Source of the DNA: Cyclobacteriaceae bacterium
GTDB taxonomy: Bacteria > Bacteroidota > Bacteroidia > Cytophagales > Cyclobacteriaceae
NCBI GenBank assembly: GCA_019638395.1
Contig: JAHBTX010000006.1
Coordinates: 245,704 to 309,703, forward strand
Length of the DNA: 64,000 nt
Reading direction: 5' to 3'
Shown here: one piece after another, positions 58,913 through 64,000 of the stretch
Layout: each line of letters opens with the position of its first letter
How positions within the stretch are numbered: the first letter of the stretch is position 1
The notes under the pieces: generated by a model
Told to the model about the DNA's origin: nothing
What the model saw: only the letters and a program-made list of their open reading frames with translations
Databases searched by the model: none
Program-made: the position numbers and the translations under genes

Positions 58913-61126
58913 GTGGTAATTGATGTTGCAGAAGAAAAAAAGGAGATAATTGCGCGCTATCGCAGGCTGTTGCGCAAGGCAAAGCCTATTCTAAACGAGG
59001 GCGATGCAAAACTGATTAAGCGGGCTTTTACCATTGCCATGGAAGCGCATAAAGACATGCGCAGAAAATCGGGCGAGCCTTATATTTTTCATCCCCTATC
59101 GGTAGCCGAAATCTGTGTGGAAGAAATCGGCCTGGGTACCACTTCAATTATTGCTGCACTTTTACACGATGTAGTAGAAGATACCGACATTCAACTTAAG
59201 GATCTGGAACGGATTTTTGGTAATAAGATCGCTCGCATCATTGATGGCCTTACTAAAATCCGGGGTGTGTTTGAGTACGGAACTTCGGCCCAGGCCGAAA
59301 ACTTTCGGAAGATGCTTTTCACGCTTTCGGAAGATGTGCGTGTGATATTAATTAAGCTGGCCGATCGCTTGCACAACATGCGCACGCTGGATAGCATGCC
59401 GCGCAACAAACAACTACGCGTATCGTCCGAAACCATTTACCTCTACGCACCACTGGCACACCGCTTAGGGCTTAATGCCATCAAAACCGAGTTGGAGGAT
59501 TTATACTTGCGATTTACCGATTATGCCGTTTATCGGGATATAGCCGATAAGATTGACGAAACGCGCGCATCCAGAAATAAATTTATTAAGCAGTTTGTAC
59601 AGCCGGTTAAGGATGAGCTTGATAAACTCAATATTGAATATGAGATCAAAAGCAGACCCAAGTCTATCTTCTCTATTCATAATAAAATGCGTAAACAAAA
59701 CATCCCATTCGAAGAAGTTTACGATTTATTTGCAGTGCGCCTCATTCTGGATACACCTCTTGAGCAAGAAAAATCGTATTGCTGGCAAGTGTATTCAATC
59801 GTAACCGATTATTATACACCCAATCCCGATCGCCTGCGCGATTGGATCAGTACACCTAAAGCTAATGGGTACGAATCGTTGCACACCACGGTAATGGCCA
59901 AAAACGGGCAATGGGTGGAAGTGCAAATCAGAACCAGGCGCATGGACGAAATTGCCGAAAAAGGTTATGCAGCACATTGGAAGTATAAGGACAGTAATTC
60001 CACCCACGAATCGAACCTCGAAAAATGGTTGATACGTGTGCGCGAGTTGCTTGAAAAACAAGATCTCACAGCACTGGAGTTTGTAGATGATTTCAGAGGC
60101 AATCTTTTCAACGAAGAGGTTTTTGTATTTACACCAAAAGGTGAATTAAAAACATTGCCCAACGGGGCAACCGCGCTCGACTTTGCTTTCGATATCCACA
60201 CCGATATTGGCGCTAAATGTATAGGTGCAAAAGTAAACCAGAAACTGGTACCCATTAACCATGTGCTTAAGAATGGCGATCAGATCGAAATCCTTACATC
60301 CTCCAAACAAAAAGCAAACGAAGATTGGCTGCGCTTTGTAATCAGCCCCAAGGCAAAATCTAAAATCAAAGAATTGCTGAAGGAGGATAAGCGCAACTTA
60401 ATGGAAGAAGGTAAAGAGCTTTTGGCGCGAAAACTCAAGCAACTAAAAATTGATACCAACAGCCAGGTGTTTGAACAGATGCGTGCTTATTTTCAGGTAA
60501 ACTCGCAGTTCGAATTGCATTACCGGGTAGGCAAAGGAGTTATAACACTCAATGACCTGAAGCGATTCAAAGAATTTAAACCTTCGTCTCCATTAAAATC
60601 CCGTCCGCTGGAGCAGGTAGATGTAAAGGCCATTGAACAGGAGATTAAAGCCAAAGGCCGCCATGAAGATACCTTGTTGATTGGCGAAGATATGGATGTG
60701 GTGGAGTACAAATTAGCCAAGTGCTGCACACCCATTCCGGGCGATGATGTTTTTGGATTTGTTACGGTAAATGAAGGCATTAAAATTCACCGCACTACAT
60801 GCCCCAATGCTACAGAACTGCTTGCCAACCACGGCAACCGGGTAATTAAAGCAAAGTGGACTTCGCAACACGAAGTAGCCTTTTTAACCGGTTTAAAAGT
60901 AATTGGTACCGATAGGGTAGGCCTCATCAACGATGTATCCAAAGTAATTTCAGAAGAGTTGAAAGTAAACATGAGTTCGCTTGCTTTTAAAACCGATCAG
61001 GGTATTTTTAGTGGTGAAATTATGTTGTATGTAAACGATACCCGCCACCTCGAAATGCTTATCTCCAAACTCGAAAAAGTAGAAGGTGTTGTAAAAGTAA
61101 CCCGGTTCGATTCGCGGGCCAATTGA
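58913..61126 (+). CDS. Bifunctional (p)ppGpp synthetase/hydrolase (RelA/SpoT family)
   Basis: The 737-residue protein contains, in order, an HD hydrolase domain with YIFHPLSVAEICVEEIGLG and AALLHDVVEDTD (HD and ED intact), and a synthetase domain with EIKSRPKSIFSIHNKMRKQN and EVQIRTRRMDEIAEKGYAAH. A TGS domain (FVFTPKGELKTLPNGATALD), a zinc-finger/CC-like part (YKLAKCCTPIPGDDVFGFVT) and a C-terminal ACT domain (LKVIGTDRVGLINDVSKVIS) follow. Both activities look possible, so it is a Rel/SpoT-type stringent-response enzyme. The start is GTG 58913. It stands alone between the tRNA and a Fur-family gene. Confidence 0.96.
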   Translation: MVIDVAEEKKEIIARYRRLLRKAKPILNEGDAKLIKRAFTIAMEAHKDMRRKSGEPYIFHPLSVAEICVEEIGLGTTSIIAALLHDVVEDTDIQLKDLERIFGNKIARIIDGLTKIRGVFEYGTSAQAENFRKMLFTLSEDVRVILIKLADRLHNMRTLDSMPRNKQLRVSSETIYLYAPLAHRLGLNAIKTELEDLYLRFTDYAVYRDIADKIDETRASRNKFIKQFVQPVKDELDKLNIEYEIKSRPKSIFSIHNKMRKQNIPFEEVYDLFAVRLILDTPLEQEKSYCWQVYSIVTDYYTPNPDRLRDWISTPKANGYESLHTTVMAKNGQWVEVQIRTRRMDEIAEKGYAAHWKYKDSNSTHESNLEKWLIRVRELLEKQDLTALEFVDDFRGNLFNEEVFVFTPKGELKTLPNGATALDFAFDIHTDIGAKCIGAKVNQKLVPINHVLKNGDQIEILTSSKQKANEDWLRFVISPKAKSKIKELLKEDKRNLMEEGKELLARKLKQLKIDTNSQVFEQMRAYFQVNSQFELHYRVGKGVITLNDLKRFKEFKPSSPLKSRPLEQVDVKAIEQEIKAKGRHEDTLLIGEDMDVVEYKLAKCCTPIPGDDVFGFVTVNEGIKIHRTTCPNATELLANHGNRVIKAKWTSQHEVAFLTGLKVIGTDRVGLINDVSKVISEELKVNMSSLAFKTDQGIFSGEIMLYVNDTRHLEMLISKLEKVEGVVKVTRFDSRAN

Positions 61127-61166
61127 TTTAAAAAAAAACAAGGGCTTAACCTGATTGATGAAATAG

Positions 61167-61174
61167 TATATTTG
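61167..61174 (+). promoter_or_regulatory. Probable -7 promoter element for the Fur-STAS-purA group
   Basis: TATATTTG fits TAnnTTTG exactly, 14 bases before the Fur-family ATG. The expected -33 TTG is not obvious. Confidence 0.5.
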
Positions 61175-61188
61175 CCCTGAAACAAAAC

Positions 61189-61653
61189 ATGGCCCTTAAT
61201 ACCAAAGTATTTGAAGAAGTAAAGCAGATCTTTACCGCCTACCTGGAAAACAAAGAACTGCGCAAAACTCCGGAGCGATACGCTATCCTGGAAGAAATTT
61301 ACTCATTGGGAGGTCATTTTGATGTAGAGTCGTTATACATCAACATGAAAAACAAAAGCTATCGGGTAAGCCGGGCTACGGTTTATAATACCCTCGATCT
61401 TTTGGTGGAATGCGACCTGGTAAGTAAACACCAGTTTGGAAAAAACCTGGCCCAGTACGAAAAGTCATATGGGTACAAACAACACGATCATTTAATTTGT
61501 ACCGAATGTAATAAGGTGGTGGAGTTTTGCGATCCGCGTATTCAAACCATTCAAAATACAGTAGAAGAATTATTACAATTCAATGTGATGCATCACTCCT
61601 TAATTTTGTATGCATCATGTAAAAAAGCCAATTGCGAAAACAAAAAAATATGA
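61189..61653 (+). CDS. Fur-family transcriptional regulator
   Basis: The 154-residue regulator has an N-terminal winged helix ([38 protein letters not shown]) and a C-terminal dimer/metal domain with [18 protein letters not shown] and a second Cys pair (CKKANC), so a structural zinc site is likely. Whether it senses iron, zinc or peroxide cannot be told. Its stop overlaps the STAS start (ATGA), and purA follows. The combination suggests a co-transcribed trio. Confidence 0.92.
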   Translation: MALNTKVFEEVKQIFTAYLENKELRKTPERYAILEEIYSLGGHFDVESLYINMKNKSYRVSRATVYNTLDLLVECDLVSKHQFGKNLAQYEKSYGYKQHDHLICTECNKVVEFCDPRIQTIQNTVEELLQFNVMHHSLILYASCKKANCENKKI

Positions 61654-61979
61654 ATTTTGCACAGGAAATAAAAGGTAATAACCTGATACTAAGAATCTCA
61701 GGCGATTTGATTGGTGAAGAAAACAATTCACAGCTTATCAGCGTAGTTAGCGAAGCCGTTAGCCATCAGGTAGCAACTTGCATAATCGATATTTCAGCAC
61801 TTCGGTACATAAACAGTAGTGGAATCGGTATTCTGATCACTATACTCACTAAGTTCAGAAATAAAGGTGGCGAAGTTTACCTGATGAACCCTTCCGAAAG
61901 TGTTACCAAGCTATTGGTAATAACCAAACTCAATTCCATTTTTCAGATTATTAAATCAGAAGAAGATATAAAAAAATAA
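61650..61979 (+). CDS. STAS-domain protein (anti-sigma-factor antagonist type)
   Basis: From ATG 61650 the product is 109 residues; the upstream ATG at 61632 lies inside the Fur gene. The STAS fold is visible in [20 protein letters not shown], then [20 protein letters not shown] with a phosphorylatable Ser in NSSGIG, then [17 protein letters not shown]. Such proteins switch anti-sigma kinases in partner-switching systems. No RsbW-like kinase is nearby. The start overlaps the Fur stop by four bases, giving translational coupling. Confidence 0.9.
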   Translation: MNFAQEIKGNNLILRISGDLIGEENNSQLISVVSEAVSHQVATCIIDISALRYINSSGIGILITILTKFRNKGGEVYLMNPSESVTKLLVITKLNSIFQIIKSEEDIKK

Positions 61980-62006
61980 AAGCGTAAGCGTTAAGGTAAA
62001 TTCAGA

Positions 62007-63278
62007 ATGAAAGTAGATGTACTGCTGGGCCTGCAATGGGGCGATGAAGGCAAAGGAAAAATTGTAGATGTACTTGCCCCCAAGTACGATGTAGTAGCGC
62101 GCTTTCAGGGCGGCCCTAATGCCGGGCATACGCTTGAGTTTGATGGCATCAAACATGTATTGCATCAAATTCCTTCGGGTATTTTCAGAACTAAAACCCG
62201 TAACGTTATTGGTAATGGAGTAGTACTCGATCCTATCGTGTTTAAAACCGAAATAGAAAAGTTGGCTAAGTTTAACATGAATGTGAAGGCCAACCTGTTT
62301 ATTTCAAAAAAGGCTACGCTAATTGTCCCCACACACAGGCTACTCGATCAGGCATATGAAAAGGCCAAAGGCGATCAGAAGATCGGCTCTACCCTAAAAG
62401 GTATTGGCCCTTCGTATCAGGATAAAATCGGGCGCCAAGGCTTACGGGTTGGTGATATTCTGTCTCCTGATTTTGATGCCAGGTTTAAAAAGCTTACCGA
62501 TATTCATTTTGATATTCTGAAGAGCCACACACTTGAATTTAATTGGCCGGAGTTACAACAACAATTCTTTGAGGCGGTAACATTTTTGAAGGACTTCAAT
62601 CTGATCGATAGCGAATACTTTATAAACAATGAGTTGAAGAATAACGCGTCTGTGTTAGCCGAGGGAGCACAAGGTTCCCTGCTGGATATAGATTTTGGAA
62701 GCTATCCGTTTGTTACCAGTTCCAATACAGTTACTGCCGGTGCCTGTACGGGCCTTGGCATTGCCCCATCAAAAATTGGTGAAGTATATGGAATCTTCAA
62801 GGCCTACAGTACACGCGTGGGTAGTGGACCTTTCCCTACCGAATTATTAGATGAAGAAGGTGAGCGCATGCGTAAAGAAGGGAATGAGTTCGGATCAACA
62901 ACCGGGCGACCGCGCAGATGCGGTTGGATTGACCTGCCATCGTTAAAATATTCAATCATGATTAACGGGGTTACTCAGTTATTGATGATGAAAGCCGATG
63001 TGCTGAGTATTTTTCCGGTAATTAAAGCCTGCACACACTACAAGTTAGCCGATGGTTCAATCACCGAAACCATGCCATACGAATTTGTTAATCAGAAAAT
63101 TATTCCGGTGTACACCGAACTTCCCGGCTGGAATACACCACTTTCAGGAACGAATGAATCAGATTTGCCAACAAATCTTTTGGCGTACGTTGCTTTCCTG
63201 GAAAAATCTTTGGGTGTGCCAATCTCTCTGATTTCCATCGGGCCAGATCGCGCACAAACTATCCATCGAACTTATTAA
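62007..63278 (+). CDS. purA: Adenylosuccinate synthetase PurA
   Basis: The 423-residue enzyme begins KVDVLLGLQWGDEGKGKIVD, with the phosphate-binding GDEGKGK and active-site Asp. It continues with FQGGPNAGHTLEFDG, KIGSTLKGIGPSYQDKIGRQ, the IMP-binding part and GSTTGRPRRCGWIDLPSLKY. It converts IMP and aspartate to adenylosuccinate using GTP, the first step to AMP. It lies 27 bases after the STAS gene and is probably read with it. The length is normal. Confidence 0.97.
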   Translation: MKVDVLLGLQWGDEGKGKIVDVLAPKYDVVARFQGGPNAGHTLEFDGIKHVLHQIPSGIFRTKTRNVIGNGVVLDPIVFKTEIEKLAKFNMNVKANLFISKKATLIVPTHRLLDQAYEKAKGDQKIGSTLKGIGPSYQDKIGRQGLRVGDILSPDFDARFKKLTDIHFDILKSHTLEFNWPELQQQFFEAVTFLKDFNLIDSEYFINNELKNNASVLAEGAQGSLLDIDFGSYPFVTSSNTVTAGACTGLGIAPSKIGEVYGIFKAYSTRVGSGPFPTELLDEEGERMRKEGNEFGSTTGRPRRCGWIDLPSLKYSIMINGVTQLLMMKADVLSIFPVIKACTHYKLADGSITETMPYEFVNQKIIPVYTELPGWNTPLSGTNESDLPTNLLAYVAFLEKSLGVPISLISIGPDRAQTIHRTY

Positions 63279-63313
63279 GTTCTGTGTTATTTTAACTGCA
63301 CGAAAGACGTCTT

Positions 63314-63769
63314 TTAATCTCCACTCGTACTTGTAGAAGCTGTTTTCATGTCTAGATTATTACTGATTTCTTGAGTTCTAGCCGGTGTCATTTTCTCAAG
63401 CAGTTGCTTGGCGTAACTTTCAGTAATTTCAATAACGGTTGGACGCGAAAAAAGACCGTCTGAAAGATTAACCAATAACAGGTAATGATTTTTTCCTGAT
63501 TCAAGGACTAATGTCATCGGTTTAGGATCATCATTTGGTTTTTTCCCTGAGTGACGGGAAGAAAATTTTATTTCTCCAGTAAGGTGTGTGGTTACGGCAT
63601 AATGGCCGGTTTTTACACGGCAAACAAAGACATCATCGGCAAAAACATTCTGAGCTGAACCAATGGCCATTTCTGGCCGAATGAAATAAACTTTGGAAGT
63701 CTCTTGGGCTCTGGTCTGACCTAATACCAAGCAGAGACCCACAAAAAGTGTAATCTTTAAGGTTTTCAT
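63314..63769 (-). CDS. Small exported protein, DUF2846-like
   Basis: The 151-residue protein has a signal peptide (MKTLKITLFVGLCLVLGQTRAQ). A beta-rich domain begins SKVYFIRPEMAIGSAQNVFA and continues ADDVFVCRVKTGHYAVTTHL and LVLESGKNHYLLLVNLSDGL, a pattern typical of DUF2846-like secreted or lipoprotein-type proteins. The tail is helical and polar. It is convergent with purA, 35 bases apart. No function is known for the family. Confidence 0.7.
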   Translation of the reverse strand: MKTLKITLFVGLCLVLGQTRAQETSKVYFIRPEMAIGSAQNVFADDVFVCRVKTGHYAVTTHLTGEIKFSSRHSGKKPNDDPKPMTLVLESGKNHYLLLVNLSDGLFSRPTVIEITESYAKQLLEKMTPARTQEISNNLDMKTASTSTSGD

Positions 63770-64000
63770 GTCTATGGTATTTAATTGTGAAATGTACTAA
63801 ACTCCAAACTATGTTAATTATTAGAACGATTGAAAAGTTTGTGAGTTTATAGGATCACGATTTTTCTTTTTCTGATGCCCTATTTGTCAAAATTTTTAAT
63901 CGAATTGAGGTCAAATTTTAGTAGGATCAATTTTTACCTGAGAGTTGGACCTTTCAGTAAAACTTTTTGTGGGCTATATTGTAAAATAATTTCTAACCCT
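63770..64000. other. Intergenic sequence at the right edge, no gene seen
   Basis: This AT-rich stretch of 231 bases shows no convincing open frame, RNA or repeat. It probably holds the promoter of the minus-strand gene at 63769 and runs to the edge of the window. Confidence 0.4.

Overview
The window reads as chromosomal DNA of a member of the Bacteroidota, most likely of the Cytophagales type. The reasons are a SusC/SusD pair, many promoters close to the TAnnTTTG -7 consensus, few Shine-Dalgarno sequences, LytTR and OmpR-type two-component systems, DUF4097 proteins behind an ECF sigma/anti-sigma pair, and a type II-C CRISPR system with 47-nt repeats. Genus cannot be told from the sequence alone. 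Coding density is high and base composition looks even; the clearest disturbance is around the CRISPR locus, where small palindromic elements and a REP-type transposase have entered.

Layout. 1-2.9 kb: an incomplete gene, AcpH, a TerB-like protein, an exported amidohydrolase and a small coiled-coil protein. 2.9-9.6 kb: two OmpR-type two-component systems. Between them lie a convergent methyltransferase and a membrane protein whose soluble part looks like a prokaryotic STING domain, with no cyclic-nucleotide synthase nearby. 9.7-13.8 kb: Usp-like, lipocalin-like and YoaK-like genes, then a FecR-like/CHASE2 pair. 13.8-19.4 kb: a vitamin B12 region with MeaB GTPase, a 57-aa DUF5522 protein, a BtuG-like surface lipoprotein, a BtuB-like receptor under a cobalamin riboswitch, and a divergent BtuF-like binding protein. 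19.4-23.1 kb: an ECF sigma factor, a HEAT-repeat anti-sigma protein and two DUF4097 proteins. 23.2-27.2 kb: a LytTR regulator and a histidine-kinase cluster whose first kinase has an ethylene-receptor-like membrane domain. 27.2-31.6 kb: YcaQ-like glycosylase, class V aminotransferase and M20 peptidase.

31.9-40.4 kb: a complete type II-C CRISPR-Cas locus. The array has 27 repeats and 26 spacers. cas2, cas1 and cas9 lie on the minus strand, and a tracrRNA is transcribed divergently from cas9. A REP-associated tyrosine transposase gene (RAYT) sits between cas9 and cas1 and overlaps cas1. A RAYT N-terminal remnant and three inverted-repeat elements built on a 17-nt palindrome lie around it. A different 18-nt palindrome has entered the second CRISPR repeat, and a shortened derivative is in the first.

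40.5-64 kb is largely housekeeping: lepA, folD, queE, pabB, pabC, an OmpA-family protein, SusC/SusD, hldD, queD, lpxB, clpX, clpP, tig, tRNA-Leu(UAG), a RelA/SpoT (p)ppGpp enzyme, a Fur-family regulator, a STAS protein, purA and a small exported protein.

The most interesting items are the apparently orphan TM-STING-like protein, the embedding of a REP/RAYT system in a cas operon, the palindrome carried by the first two CRISPR repeats, and the ethylene-receptor-like kinase.
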